Shown: positions 42,195 to 51,718 of the stretch, in pieces
Numbering within the stretch: position 1 is the stretch's first letter
Layout of the letters: each line of letters starts with the position of its first letter
Assembly (NCBI GenBank): GCA_020723405.1
Contig: DYIY01000009.1
Coordinates: forward strand, 1-64,000
Source of the DNA: Thiobacillus denitrificans
Lineage (GTDB): Bacteria; Pseudomonadota; Gammaproteobacteria; Burkholderiales; Thiobacillaceae
DNA length: 64,000 bases
Direction of reading: 5' to 3'
The notes under the pieces: model-generated
What the model saw: the letters and a program-made list of their open reading frames with translations, nothing else
Told to the model about the DNA's origin: nothing
The model's database searches: none
Program-made: the position numbers and the translations under genes

Positions 42195-43430
42195 TCAGCG
42201 GTTGTGGCGCAAGGCATCGACGATGACCAGGCGGGAGGCCCGCCAGGCCGGGTAGATGCTGGCGATCAGGGTGGTGGATACGGCCAGGAGGGCGGCCTGG
42301 GCCAACAGGGAGGGCGTCAGGATGATGGCGCCCATGAAAGTGCCGGAGAAGCCCGGGGGAGCGGGGATGGGTATGCCGATGGCGGAAATGATCTCCGCCA
42401 GGCCATAGCCCAGGACCATGCCCAGGGTGCCGCCGATGGCGCCCAGCAGGACGCCTTCCATGAGGAACAGGCGCAGGATTCTTTGCCGCCGAACCCCCAG
42501 GGCCATGGCCGTACCGATTTCCACGGTGCGCTCCATGACGCTCATGGTCATGGTGTTGCTGATGCTGAGCACGATGATGAGGGCGATGATGAGTTTCACC
42601 ACGCCGATCTGCCGGGAAAACAGGGCCACCGTCTTGTTGTAGAAGTCGGCCAGTCTGGACCAGGGCACGATTTCGTAGCCCTTCAGGCGCGGATCCGCTC
42701 CCAGAGTCTCCAGGGCGTCCTCGGTCAGGTCGGTATCCTTGAGGGTGACGGTCCAGACATGGGAACCCTCCACCCGCAGAAGACGGCGCGCCATGTCGAT
42801 GTTGACCCGCAGCATCACGTCATCCAGGGACTTGATGGAAGTGGAGGCCAGGCCCAGCACCCTGGCCTCCACTGCATTGATGCCGCCACTGGGTGTGTTG
42901 GTCAGCAGCACCACCGTGTCGCCGGACTGGATGCCCAGGTTCATGGCCAGGCCGCTGCCCACCAGGATGCCGTCGGGCTGACCCGCATCCAGAGGCGTGC
43001 CCTGGGTGATGATGAGATTCCGCGCCAGGGGGTCATGGGTGGGATCGATGCCCTCGGCCAGAAAGGAGAGGGTGCTTTCCCCACGGCTGAGGAGGCCGCT
43101 GAAGGCGAGCCGGGGCGACACCTGATTCACGCCCTCCAGGCCGCGCAGGGCTTCCAGGACGGCCGGGTCATCCTTGATCACGTAAGCGTAGGGATCGGAC
43201 CTGCCTTCCTCGTAATACCCGGGCTTCACCACCTGGACGTGGCCGAACTGCCGGTTGGTGGCCAATTCCCTGTTCTGCCAGAAGATCCATTCGATGTAGC
43301 CGGAGGCCAGCATCATGGCGATGACGCCGAAGCCGATGGCGGCCACCGCCGTCAGGCTGCGTCGCCGCTGTCTGAGGATGTTGCGCAGGGCCAGCCGGAA
43401 ATCCACCGATGCCGCGGCATGGGAGATCAT
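42195..43430 (-). CDS. ABC transporter permease, FtsX/MacB fold (B)
   Basis: A protein of 411 residues from the ATG at 43430; the longer frame is a shadow of prsT. Topology equals that of permease A: one N-terminal helix (SLTAVAAIGFGVIAMMLASG), a periplasmic domain and three C-terminal helices, ending RASRLVIVDALRHNR. The two share the patterns SGHLQVxxxGYxxxG and EIISAIGIPxPxPP but are diverged, so a LolC/LolE-like heterodimer is likely. It lies 34 bases after prsT on the same strand and may be cotranscribed with the PEP-CTERM regulatory genes. Confidence 0.9.
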   Translation of the reverse strand: MISHAAASVDFRLALRNILRQRRRSLTAVAAIGFGVIAMMLASGYIEWIFWQNRELATNRQFGHVQVVKPGYYEEGRSDPYAYVIKDDPAVLEALRGLEGVNQVSPRLAFSGLLSRGESTLSFLAEGIDPTHDPLARNLIITQGTPLDAGQPDGILVGSGLAMNLGIQSGDTVVLLTNTPSGGINAVEARVLGLASTSIKSLDDVMLRVNIDMARRLLRVEGSHVWTVTLKDTDLTEDALETLGADPRLKGYEIVPWSRLADFYNKTVALFSRQIGVVKLIIALIIVLSISNTMTMSVMERTVEIGTAMALGVRRQRILRLFLMEGVLLGAIGGTLGMVLGYGLAEIISAIGIPIPAPPGFSGTFMGAIILTPSLLAQAALLAVSTTLIASIYPAWRASRLVIVDALRHNR

Positions 43431-43464
43431 GATCGGGCTCGCTCCGCTCTGCCAGGTCTGACCG

Positions 43465-46233
43465 CTAGAGGGTGGCCAGCAGGGCCTGGGCTTCCTTGCT
43501 TTCCGGGAAAGCCTTGCCGGACTTGAGCACTTCGCCGAGAAGCTTTTTGGCCTCTGCCTTGTCGCCCTGTCGGACCAGGGCCGCCGCCAGGTGATAGCGG
43601 ATGGTGGGCACGTCCGGGGCCAGGGTGGAAGCCTTGCGCAACAAGGCAATGCCCTGGGCCAGGTCGCCCTGGTTCACCGTGATCCAACCCTGGGTGTCCA
43701 GCACGCCAGGATTCTGCGGCGCCAGCTTGCCGGCCATCTGGGCGGTGGCCAGGGCCCGGGGGTCCTTTTCCCGTAGGTAAAGTTCCGCCAGGTTGTTCAG
43801 GGCCGGGAAGTTGTTCGGTTCCAGCTTCACAACGGCTTCATATTGCCCGATGGCTTCCCGGTAACGCCCCGCAGCCAGATATGCGGCAGCGGCATAGCCG
43901 CGCACTGCGGTATCCCGCCCATGGCTGGCCAGCCATGTGGCAAGACGGCGGTCTGCTCCCTTGACGTCGCCGGCAAGGGTCATGACCCGATGCAATTTGA
44001 TGAAGGTGGCGTTGTCAGGCTGACGGGCCAGGGCCTGCTCATAAGCGGCCATGGCCTGGGGATACTGTTTGCGCGCATAGTGGATGTCCGCCTCACGGAC
44101 ATGGCCCAGGCCCGACCGGGCGTTCTGCTTCTGCATGTCACGGGCGATGGCCAGAGCGGCATCTGTCCTGCTCTGGGACATTTCCAGGCGCAGCAGGGCA
44201 TCCTGGGCTTCCACATAATCCGCCTTCAATGCCAGGGCTCGCTTCAGGCTTTCCCGGGCTTCGGCAGGTTGCTTGTTCTTGATCTGGGCCAGAGCGAGTT
44301 GCAGGTGGGCCTGGGGGGAGTTGCGGTTCTTCTCCACCAGACTGGCGAAACTGGCCACGGATTCGCTGCCCGCCCCGGTCTGGGCTTGCACGGCACCGAG
44401 CAGCGCCAGGGCACCCGGGCTGTTGGGGTTGGCCTTGGCGGCCTGCCTGGCCAGTTCAAGGGCCTTGGCCGGCTCCTGCTTCTGCAAGTGGTGGCTGATG
44501 AGACGCCGGACGGGCAATACCGCCTCGGGGTGGGCCTTGATCGCCTTTTCCAGGAATTGGCGGTAGTCGGCTTCGTTCTGCTGGGCGGCGGCCACATCCG
44601 CCAGGGCCATCAGATACTGGAGTTCGTCAGGTTTTCTGGAGAGCCCCGCTTCCAGTCTTTTCCTGGCGCCGCTCCAGTTCTTCGCCTGGATTTCCAGTCT
44701 GGCCAGACCCAGGGTCGGCGGAATGGAGTCGGGCTTCAGGGCCAGGGCTTTCTCAAATGCGCCCCGGGCTGCGGGGAGATCTCCCTTCGCGCTCAACACC
44801 GTCCCCCTCAGGTTGTAGGGGAGGGGACTTTGGGGCAGCTTCTTTTCCAGTCCGGCAATGGCCGTCAGCGCCTGGTCATGCTGGCCCCGCTGGATATAGA
44901 GAGAGATGAGGGCCAGGTCGGCCTGACCAGGCTTGCCGCTCAGCGTGGCCGCCTTTTCCAGGTCTGCCAGGGCCCGGCCGTCCTCGCCCAGTTGCATGTG
45001 GGCCCTGGCCTGGAGCAGGCGCAGGTTGGGATTGTCCGGGTCTTTGGCCACGGCCCGGTCCATGTAATCCATGGCCGTGTCGAGTTCGTTGGCCTCGAAG
45101 TAGATATCCGCAGCTAGCTGGTAGTTCTGGGAAGTGCCCTCGTCAACCCGTAACAGGGCCTGCACCGATTTCTTGGCTGCCGCCACGTCACCCGTCTTCA
45201 TCTGGCTCCCGGCAAGAATGCGCAGGGCGATAGGATTGTCCGGATGGGTGACGAGGAATTTCTGGGCGCTTTTCAGGCCCTGCTCGTAGTTGCCCAGTCC
45301 GTAACTGACCATGCCATGGGCCAGGACGGCCGGGCCATAGTTGGGGGCAGCCTTCAGCACCTGGAGCAGCGCGTCGTTGGCCTCCCGGAGCTTGCTCCTC
45401 TGAATCTCGAAAAGCGCCCGGTAATACTTGACGACGGGCAGGGCGCCCGCCACCTTCTCGGCGGCCTTGAGGGACTTTTCCGCCTCCTCCGGCTTGCCCT
45501 GCCGGGCGACGATCTGATGTTGGGCCAGATGGGCGCGGTATTGGCCCGGGTCCTTGGCCACGATCTGCTGATAGGAGGCCAGGGCCTCGTCGGGCTTGCC
45601 GGCAATTTGCTGTAGCAACCCCTTGAGATACAGGGCGTCAAAGAACCGTCCATCCTTGGCCAGGGCAGCATCGGCCAACTGGAGCGCCTCGGGGAAACGC
45701 TTCTCGGCCATGGCAATCTTGGCCCTCAGAAGCAACACCTGGGGGAGGGTGGCATCCGCCTTGGCCGCTTCGTCCAGCACCCGCACGGCTTCCTCCTGCC
45801 TGCCCAGGCCCCAGAGCGCCTCCGACCGGGCAACCTGCAACAGGGCCAGGGATCTGGGGGACAGGCCGCTGGCCGGTGGCGCGATGTCCGCCACCTTCTG
45901 GAACTGGCCTTGTTTGACCTGGGCCAGGGCTTGGCCGGCCAGCACCTGGTCCGCCTCGGCGCCAAGCTGTTGGGCCTTGGTCAGTTCCTTCTCGGCTTCG
46001 GAAAAGGCCCCCATGGCCAGGTAGGTGTTACCCAACAGAATCCGCGCCTCCCGGTTCTTGGGCTGCTCCTGCAGGGCGCTCTTGAGTTCCAGCACGGCAG
46101 ACTTGTGCTCGGCCTTCTCCAGGAAAGCGCGTCCGCTCTGGACGTGTTCTTCAGGGGACTTGCCGCACCCGGACAAGGCCAGGGCAAGCAGGGTGGCCAT
46201 GAGCAACGGCAAGGTTCGGGCAGGGATGGGCAT
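43465..46233 (-). CDS. prsT: PEP-CTERM system TPR lipoprotein PrsT
   Basis: A lipoprotein of 922 residues with lipobox LALSGC (Cys23) followed by around 20 tetratricopeptide repeats (for example AVLELKSALQEQPKNREARI, ALQLADAALAKDGRFFDALY, AMDYMDRAVAKDPDNPNLRL). Length and opening GKSPEEHVQSGRAFLEK fit the PrsT family, which accompanies exosortase and exopolysaccharide loci. It probably scaffolds polymer or protein export at the envelope. It lies 49 bases after prsR in the same operon. Confidence 0.94.
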   Translation of the reverse strand: MPIPARTLPLLMATLLALALSGCGKSPEEHVQSGRAFLEKAEHKSAVLELKSALQEQPKNREARILLGNTYLAMGAFSEAEKELTKAQQLGAEADQVLAGQALAQVKQGQFQKVADIAPPASGLSPRSLALLQVARSEALWGLGRQEEAVRVLDEAAKADATLPQVLLLRAKIAMAEKRFPEALQLADAALAKDGRFFDALYLKGLLQQIAGKPDEALASYQQIVAKDPGQYRAHLAQHQIVARQGKPEEAEKSLKAAEKVAGALPVVKYYRALFEIQRSKLREANDALLQVLKAAPNYGPAVLAHGMVSYGLGNYEQGLKSAQKFLVTHPDNPIALRILAGSQMKTGDVAAAKKSVQALLRVDEGTSQNYQLAADIYFEANELDTAMDYMDRAVAKDPDNPNLRLLQARAHMQLGEDGRALADLEKAATLSGKPGQADLALISLYIQRGQHDQALTAIAGLEKKLPQSPLPYNLRGTVLSAKGDLPAARGAFEKALALKPDSIPPTLGLARLEIQAKNWSGARKRLEAGLSRKPDELQYLMALADVAAAQQNEADYRQFLEKAIKAHPEAVLPVRRLISHHLQKQEPAKALELARQAAKANPNSPGALALLGAVQAQTGAGSESVASFASLVEKNRNSPQAHLQLALAQIKNKQPAEARESLKRALALKADYVEAQDALLRLEMSQSRTDAALAIARDMQKQNARSGLGHVREADIHYARKQYPQAMAAYEQALARQPDNATFIKLHRVMTLAGDVKGADRRLATWLASHGRDTAVRGYAAAAYLAAGRYREAIGQYEAVVKLEPNNFPALNNLAELYLREKDPRALATAQMAGKLAPQNPGVLDTQGWITVNQGDLAQGIALLRKASTLAPDVPTIRYHLAAALVRQGDKAEAKKLLGEVLKSGKAFPESKEAQALLATL

Positions 46234-46282
46234 GTCAGCGCCTTTTCTCGGCTGGATGGGGTTCTCGGAGGGGGCTAAAGGG

Positions 46283-47638
46283 TCATTTCAAACCGAATCG
46301 CCCCATGAGGTCATACAGGGTGGGGCGGGAGACCCCGAGCAATTCTGCGGCATGGGCCACGTTGCCGTTGCAGCGGGCCAGGGCCTTCACCACGGCACCC
46401 CGTTCCGCCTCTTCCCGGACCTGGCGCAAGTTGAGGGGCTCGTCGGCAGCGGCCTCGGCAGACGCCAGCCCCAGGTCGGCCAGGCATACCTGGGGACCGT
46501 CCGACATGATGACCGAGCGCTTGATGGTGTTCTCCATCTCCCGTACGTTGCCGGGCCAGGGGTGGGACTCGATGGCCTGGATGGCGTCCGGGGCGAAGCC
46601 GCGCAGGGATCGCCCCTGGGTCTGGATGAAACGCTCCAGGAAGGCGTGGGCCAGCAGGGAGCGGTCCCCCTGGCGTTCCCGCAGGGGGGGGATGCGCACA
46701 CTGATCTCGGACAGCCGGTAGAACAGGTCTTCACGGAAACGGCCGGATTTGATGAGTTCCCCCAGGTTCTGGTGGGTGGCAGCCACCACCCGCACGTCCA
46801 CGGGGATCTCGCCCCGCCCGCCCAGGCGCTCGATGACCCGCTCCTGGAGAAAACGCAGCAGCTTGGCCTGCAAGGGCATGGGCAGATCGCCGATTTCGTC
46901 CAGGAACAGGGTGCCCTTGTTGGCATATTCGATCTTGCCGATGGTCTGCTTGGCGGCGCCGGTGAAGGCCCCCTTCTCGTAGCCGAACAGTTCCGATTCC
47001 AGCAGGTTCTCGGGGATGGCCGCACAGTTGATGGCGACGAACTTTTCCTTCACCCGGCTGGACAGGTCGTGCAGGCCCCGGGCCAGGACTTCCTTGCCGG
47101 TGCCGGACTCCCCCAACAGCAGTACGGAGGCATCGCTGGGTGCCACCTTTTCGATGGTGCGGCAGACCTTGAGCATTTCCGGGTCGTTGGTGATGAGCCC
47201 TTGCAAGGGCTCGGAGCGGTTGCGCGCCGACAGGGCCCGGTTTTCCTGTTCCAGGCCGTAGACCCGGAAGGCCCGGTCGATGACCAGCTTGAGGATCTGT
47301 TCCTCGAAGGGCTTGTGGTAGAAGTCGAAGGCCCCCAGGCCGATGGCCTTGATGGCGTTGGACCGGTCCTGGTTGCCGGTCACCACGATGATCTTGGTGG
47401 CCGGGCAGAGCTGGAGTATCTGTTGCAGGGTGGCCAGGCCCTCGGTGGCGCCATCCGGGTCCGGGGGCAGGCCCAGGTCCAGGAGGACCACGGCGGGTTC
47501 GAACCGGCGCAACTGGGCCAGGGCGGATTCCCGATCGCCGCAGGCCAGGACTTCATAATCGTCCAGGCTCCACTTGATCTGCTTTTGCAGACCCACGTCG
47601 TCTTCCACCAGCAGGATCTTGGGCGCTTTGTCACTCAT
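46283..47638 (-). CDS. prsR: PEP-CTERM sigma-54 response regulator PrsR
   Basis: A protein of 451 residues: receiver (LVEDDVGLQKQI, Asp in LLDLGLPPDPDG, VTGN, KPF), AAA+ sigma-54 activation domain (LLLGESGTGKEVLARGLH, ELFGYEKGAFTGA, GTLFLDEIGDLP, RFREDLFYRL) and a Fis-type helix-turn-helix (AAELLGVSRPTLYDLMGRFG). GAFTGA shows it activates sigma-54 RNA polymerase. Known PrsR proteins switch on PEP-CTERM genes, and a sigma-54 promoter lies before the one in this window. It overlaps prsK by 8 bases. Confidence 0.96.
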   Translation of the reverse strand: MSDKAPKILLVEDDVGLQKQIKWSLDDYEVLACGDRESALAQLRRFEPAVVLLDLGLPPDPDGATEGLATLQQILQLCPATKIIVVTGNQDRSNAIKAIGLGAFDFYHKPFEEQILKLVIDRAFRVYGLEQENRALSARNRSEPLQGLITNDPEMLKVCRTIEKVAPSDASVLLLGESGTGKEVLARGLHDLSSRVKEKFVAINCAAIPENLLESELFGYEKGAFTGAAKQTIGKIEYANKGTLFLDEIGDLPMPLQAKLLRFLQERVIERLGGRGEIPVDVRVVAATHQNLGELIKSGRFREDLFYRLSEISVRIPPLRERQGDRSLLAHAFLERFIQTQGRSLRGFAPDAIQAIESHPWPGNVREMENTIKRSVIMSDGPQVCLADLGLASAEAAADEPLNLRQVREEAERGAVVKALARCNGNVAHAAELLGVSRPTLYDLMGRFGLK

Positions 47639-49691
47639 CTCTTATGGCCTCTTTATCGGCCAGCAAGGGCAGACGGATTGTGAAAACTGTGCCCTGGCCG
47701 GGCTGGCTGGCCACCTGGATGTCGCCCCCCAGCTCCTGCACGTAGGCCCTGCTTTCATAGGCGCCGATACCCATGCCGGTTCCTTTCGTGGAGGCGAACG
47801 GGCGGAACAACCGCTCCCGGATGAAGGCGTCGTCCATGCCGGCGCCTGTGTCCTCGACGGTGATGACCGCCCATTCGTCCTGTCGGCCCAGTTTAACATC
47901 CACCCGGCCGGTGTAAGGGGTCGCCTCGATGGCGTTCTGCACGATGTGTCCCACCACCCGTACCAGGCGTTCCCGATCCCCCCGCACGAAGAGGTTGCGG
48001 GCGGCCAGTTCCAGGCCGGGCTTGAGGCTGTAGGCCCCCTTGCTGCGCATCACGTCCTCCAGCATGGCGGCCAGCTCCACCCGGCCCTCACCGCCCGCGT
48101 CCGGCGCCTCGCGCAGCTTCAGCAACATGCGGTTCATGCGGGCGACGGAGCTTTCGATGGTGGCCAGCATGTCCTCCTGGAATTCCGGCTTGTGCTTGTG
48201 TTTCGCCGCGTTGGCCAGGAGCAGGGACAACTGGGCCACCAGATTCTTGATGTCGTGCACCACGAAGGCGGAGGCCCGGTTGAAGGATTCGAACTGCCGC
48301 GCCACCGTCAACGCCTCGGCTGCCCGGGCCTGCACCAGATGGGCGGCAGCCTGGCGGGCGGCAGTCTTGAGCAGGTCGCTCATCTCCCAATTGAATGTCG
48401 CCTTGCCCAGGGAACGGGCCAGGACCATGAAACCCAGCAGCTTGTCGTGCCAGAAGAGGGGGATGACCAGCCAGACCTCCGTATCGTCCACCAGCCAACC
48501 GGGCAGTTCCACTTCGGCGAAGGCCTCTCCCTGGGCCTGGGGATCAGTGAGGTCCAGCACCCACTGGCGATTTTCCATGAACGCCAGCAGGGCGTGCCGG
48601 GCCGGCAACTGGCCGTCCAGATGGGCCCAGTTCCAGTGGGCGGCCCGGCGGAACGGCGCGTTCTCCTCCTCCGGGAGCCACAGGGCAGCCTGGGGGCTGT
48701 CCACCAGCCGGGCCACGGCCTGGAGACTGCGCTCGTACACCTGGGAACCGGGTTCGCCTTCGGTCAGCAGGGACGTGAAGCGCAGCCACTCCTCCCGGTA
48801 ATCGTAGTGATAGCGGAAGAAATGCTTGGAAAGAAACACCCGCACCCGCGCCCGGGCTGCGCCGGAAAAGAACACCACCACCAGCAGCACGCCCGCTCCG
48901 AAGAGGAAGACGGCCTGCAGCGCGTTGCCCCAATCGCCCCCCACCATCTGTATGTAATACCCTGCCACGGCCATGAGCATGAGGTAGATGCCCGAGCCGA
49001 GCAGCACCACGGTGTGGAAGGCCATGCGATGGGACAGGGCCATGGGCCAGATCTGGTCCGGCCGGCGCCGGGCGGAAATCCAGATGAGGGGCACCAGCAT
49101 GGCGTTCACAGCCCCCCGGGCGGTCCAGATGTCCGGCGAAAAACCGGAGAAGAGCATGGCTTCGGAATACAGGTAGAAGTCGAAGGCGAACATGCCGCCC
49201 AGGGCCAGGCAGAGAAACTTCAGGCTCCAACGGTCCTGGGGCTCCGCGTTGCGATAGAGCTGCTCCACCAGCACCATGCCCGCCACGGCCAGCAGGGTGG
49301 GCAGGAGGGCCTGGACCAGATAAGCGGAGGTCCTGCCCGGCCACAGCAGGAATGCGGCGTGTCCCAGGATGGCCAGGACGACCAGGGTCAGCAAGCCACC
49401 GCCCAGGCCGGAGAAGCCCTTGCGATTGCCCATCTGGCTGTCCAGCTCCCGGATGCCGGCCCAGAGGAAACCCAGCCACCCCAGACTGCGGAACAGTTCC
49501 GCCAGAACCACCAACTCCCTGCCGGCGCCCGTCAGGCTGCGCAGCGCCTCCAACCCGGCCCACAAGGCGGTCAGGGCAGCGGGGATCTCCAGCCGGGAAC
49601 CCTGCCGGCTTCTGCCGCCCAAGCGCCAAGCCAGGGCCAGGGTCGCGAAGGCCGCGGCCCCCAGACCGTAGCTCGCCGCGCCGGCCAGCAC
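47631..49691 (-). CDS. prsK: PEP-CTERM system histidine kinase PrsK
   Basis: A protein of 686 residues from a GTG start. Around eight to ten N-terminal membrane helices (for example FATLALAWRLG, GGLLTLVVLAILGHAAFLL, LMLMAVAGYYIQM) are followed by a GAF-like domain (~320-450), a HisKA-like helix with the expected phospho-acceptor in FVVHDIKNLVAQLSLLL and an ATPase domain (NAIEATPYTG, DTGAGM, GMGIGAYESRAYVQELGG). The VVHDIKN box instead of HELxxP is characteristic of PrsK. It is one base from the sugar transferase gene and overlaps prsR. Confidence 0.95.
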   Translation of the reverse strand: MLAGAASYGLGAAAFATLALAWRLGGRSRQGSRLEIPAALTALWAGLEALRSLTGAGRELVVLAELFRSLGWLGFLWAGIRELDSQMGNRKGFSGLGGGLLTLVVLAILGHAAFLLWPGRTSAYLVQALLPTLLAVAGMVLVEQLYRNAEPQDRWSLKFLCLALGGMFAFDFYLYSEAMLFSGFSPDIWTARGAVNAMLVPLIWISARRRPDQIWPMALSHRMAFHTVVLLGSGIYLMLMAVAGYYIQMVGGDWGNALQAVFLFGAGVLLVVVFFSGAARARVRVFLSKHFFRYHYDYREEWLRFTSLLTEGEPGSQVYERSLQAVARLVDSPQAALWLPEEENAPFRRAAHWNWAHLDGQLPARHALLAFMENRQWVLDLTDPQAQGEAFAEVELPGWLVDDTEVWLVIPLFWHDKLLGFMVLARSLGKATFNWEMSDLLKTAARQAAAHLVQARAAEALTVARQFESFNRASAFVVHDIKNLVAQLSLLLANAAKHKHKPEFQEDMLATIESSVARMNRMLLKLREAPDAGGEGRVELAAMLEDVMRSKGAYSLKPGLELAARNLFVRGDRERLVRVVGHIVQNAIEATPYTGRVDVKLGRQDEWAVITVEDTGAGMDDAFIRERLFRPFASTKGTGMGIGAYESRAYVQELGGDIQVASQPGQGTVFTIRLPLLADKEAIRDE

Positions 49692-49692
49692 C

Positions 49693-51078
49693 CTAGCGCA
49701 CGCCCTTGCCCAGGACCACCACCTGGGTGGTCTGCAGGAGGATCATCAGATCCAGGAACAGGCTGTGGTTCTTCACGTAGTACAGATCGTATTGCAGCTT
49801 GTTCATGGCGTCCTCCACGCTGGCTCCATAGGGGAAGCGCACCTGGGCCCAGCCGGTGATGCCGGGCTTGACGCTGTGCCGGGCGTGGTAATAGGGGATC
49901 TGGGCCGCCAGGTCGTTGACGAAATAGGGCCGTTCTGGCCGGGGCCCCACGAAGCTCATGTGGCCCATGAACACGTTGATCACCTGGGGCAGCTCGTCGA
50001 TGCGGGTGCGCCGGATGAAGCGGCCCACCCGGGTCGTCCGGTCATCGTTCAGCCGGGCCCAGACGGGCAGGCCATCCTTCTCGGCATCGCTGAACATGCT
50101 GCGGAACTTGAAGATGGTGAAGGATTTGCCGAACTGGCCCACCCGTTCCTGGGTGTAAAACACCGAGCCCTTGCTCTCCAGGCGAATGGCCAGCGCCGCC
50201 AACAACATGATGGGCGAGGTGAGGATCAGGAAGCTGCCGCTCACCAGCAGATCGAACAACCGCTTCACCACGTCCCGGGCGGAACCGGTCGTGAAGCCCT
50301 CGGCAAAAATCATCCAGCTGGCGTTGATGGATTCCAGGGGCAGGATGCCGGTCTGCCGTTCGAAAAAGGTGGGCAGATCGAGAATGTGCAGCCCCCGCAA
50401 TTTGCATTCCAACAACTCGGACATGGGCAGCCCCCCCCCTCGTCGCTCCCGGACTGCCACCACGATCTCCTCGGCGTTACGGGCTTTGGCGATCTCGAAG
50501 ATGGAGCCCTCGTCGTGGATCACCCGGTCGTGGGGCACGTAGCTATGGGCCGCCCCCAGAGGCAGGTAGCCGAGAATGTGCAGCCCCTGGCCCTCGCCGC
50601 TGGCGGCAATGGCCTCGATCTTGGCCGCCCGGCTACCGGTGCCCAGCACCAGGATGCGCTTCTTGAAGAGATCGGTCTTGTCCCACTCCATGAACAGCAG
50701 ACGGACCAGCACGGCCACCAGATAAGCCAACAACATGCCTGCCAGGAACTCGGCGCCCCCGGGGAAGACGGCGGGCAGGACACCATTGCCCAGGGCAATC
50801 AGGGCGCCGGCCGTCAGCATGCTGCCGGTGGTGCGCAGCAACAGGCTTCGCAGGCCCTTGGTCCACTCCCAGTCATACAGGCCGAAGGTGGAATTCAGCA
50901 GGGTGAGGATGGAGGCGAACAGCCAGGGCTTGTAGACGGCGCCATGGCTGGACTCGATAAGCGTGGCGCTGTCGTAGCGGTCGGCGGCGAACACACTGAT
51001 GTAGGCAAAGATCAGATATTCCGCCAGGGTGAGCAGCAGCATGCTCAGGGGGATGTAATGGCGAAAGAAGCGGATCAT
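49693..51078 (-). CDS. Polyprenyl-phosphate sugar phosphotransferase, PEP-CTERM associated (EpsB2-like)
   Basis: A protein of 461 residues that should load the first sugar phosphate on the lipid carrier for exopolysaccharide synthesis. Four to five N-terminal membrane helices (SMLLLTLAEYLIFAYISVF and others) are followed by a Rossmann-like region (RILVLGTGSRAAKIEAIA) and a C-terminal bacterial sugar transferase domain (VKRLFDLLVSGSFLILTSPI, FTIFKFRSMFSDAEKDG, RTRIDELPQVINVFMGHMSF, GITGWAQVRFPYG). It heads the operon with prsK, prsR and prsT. Other exopolysaccharide genes and exosortase are not in the window. Confidence 0.92.
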   Translation of the reverse strand: MIRFFRHYIPLSMLLLTLAEYLIFAYISVFAADRYDSATLIESSHGAVYKPWLFASILTLLNSTFGLYDWEWTKGLRSLLLRTTGSMLTAGALIALGNGVLPAVFPGGAEFLAGMLLAYLVAVLVRLLFMEWDKTDLFKKRILVLGTGSRAAKIEAIAASGEGQGLHILGYLPLGAAHSYVPHDRVIHDEGSIFEIAKARNAEEIVVAVRERRGGGLPMSELLECKLRGLHILDLPTFFERQTGILPLESINASWMIFAEGFTTGSARDVVKRLFDLLVSGSFLILTSPIMLLAALAIRLESKGSVFYTQERVGQFGKSFTIFKFRSMFSDAEKDGLPVWARLNDDRTTRVGRFIRRTRIDELPQVINVFMGHMSFVGPRPERPYFVNDLAAQIPYYHARHSVKPGITGWAQVRFPYGASVEDAMNKLQYDLYYVKNHSLFLDLMILLQTTQVVVLGKGVR

Positions 51079-51149
51079 GGTAGCCGGGCGGGTTTCCTGC
51101 TGGTCAAGGGAATCAGCGTTGGGCGGGATTGTATCGTGGAGACGGGCAC

Positions 51150-51716
51150 CTAACCGCGAGCAGCCATGAGGCGGTCCAGTTGGGCCCGGGTCAGGCGCGC
51201 CCGGGCGGCGCCATGGGTCCGGTGGGGTTCGAAGGGCACCAGCCGGACCAGCACGTCAGCCGGCTCGGCGTAGAGCAAATAGGCCATACGCCCCCCCTTG
51301 TCCTGGATCTTGAAGCCGATTCCCGCATTGTGCAGTTGTTGCTCGAACTCCTTGCTGGAATCCACATTGATCTCCAGTTCAACCAGGCTGTTCTCCGACA
51401 CCGCGCCACTGGCCACCGCCCCGGTCAACACCGGCTCGAAACGCTCGAACACCCCCATGACCGCCAGGGCCTGCTGACGCAACGCATCCAGGGTGGCCGC
51501 CTGCTCTTCAGGCTCGTACAGGTCCTGGCGTTGGATCAACGCCGCGTCCACCTCCTCGTTGCTGGGCATGCCGTGGCCATCGGGCAGCCCCAACTGACGG
51601 ACCGCCTTGCGTTTGGCCAGACCATAGTCGCGGATGCCGTGCTCGGCCATGTAGCGGGCCGCCAGATCGGCGATCCGGGCGCGGGACTGCCAGCTTCGGT
51701 TATCCCGGTTGGCCAT
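51150..51716 (-). CDS. Conserved hypothetical protein, possibly nucleotidyltransferase-like
   Basis: A protein of 188 residues. The first half (ARIADLAARYMAEHGIRDYGLAKRKAVRQLGLP, split over two helices) resembles a family found widely in proteobacteria next to housekeeping genes, in which the second half recalls a minimal nucleotidyltransferase fold (FERFEPVLTGAVASGAVSE, LVELEINVDSSKEFEQQL, VLVRLVPFEP). The Gly-Ser and Asp pair of active enzymes is not obvious, so catalysis is doubtful. It starts 2 bases after the PBP1a stop and is probably cotranscribed. Confidence 0.75.
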   Translation of the reverse strand: MANRDNRSWQSRARIADLAARYMAEHGIRDYGLAKRKAVRQLGLPDGHGMPSNEEVDAALIQRQDLYEPEEQAATLDALRQQALAVMGVFERFEPVLTGAVASGAVSENSLVELEINVDSSKEFEQQLHNAGIGFKIQDKGGRMAYLLYAEPADVLVRLVPFEPHRTHGAARARLTRAQLDRLMAARG

Positions 51717-51718
51717 GG

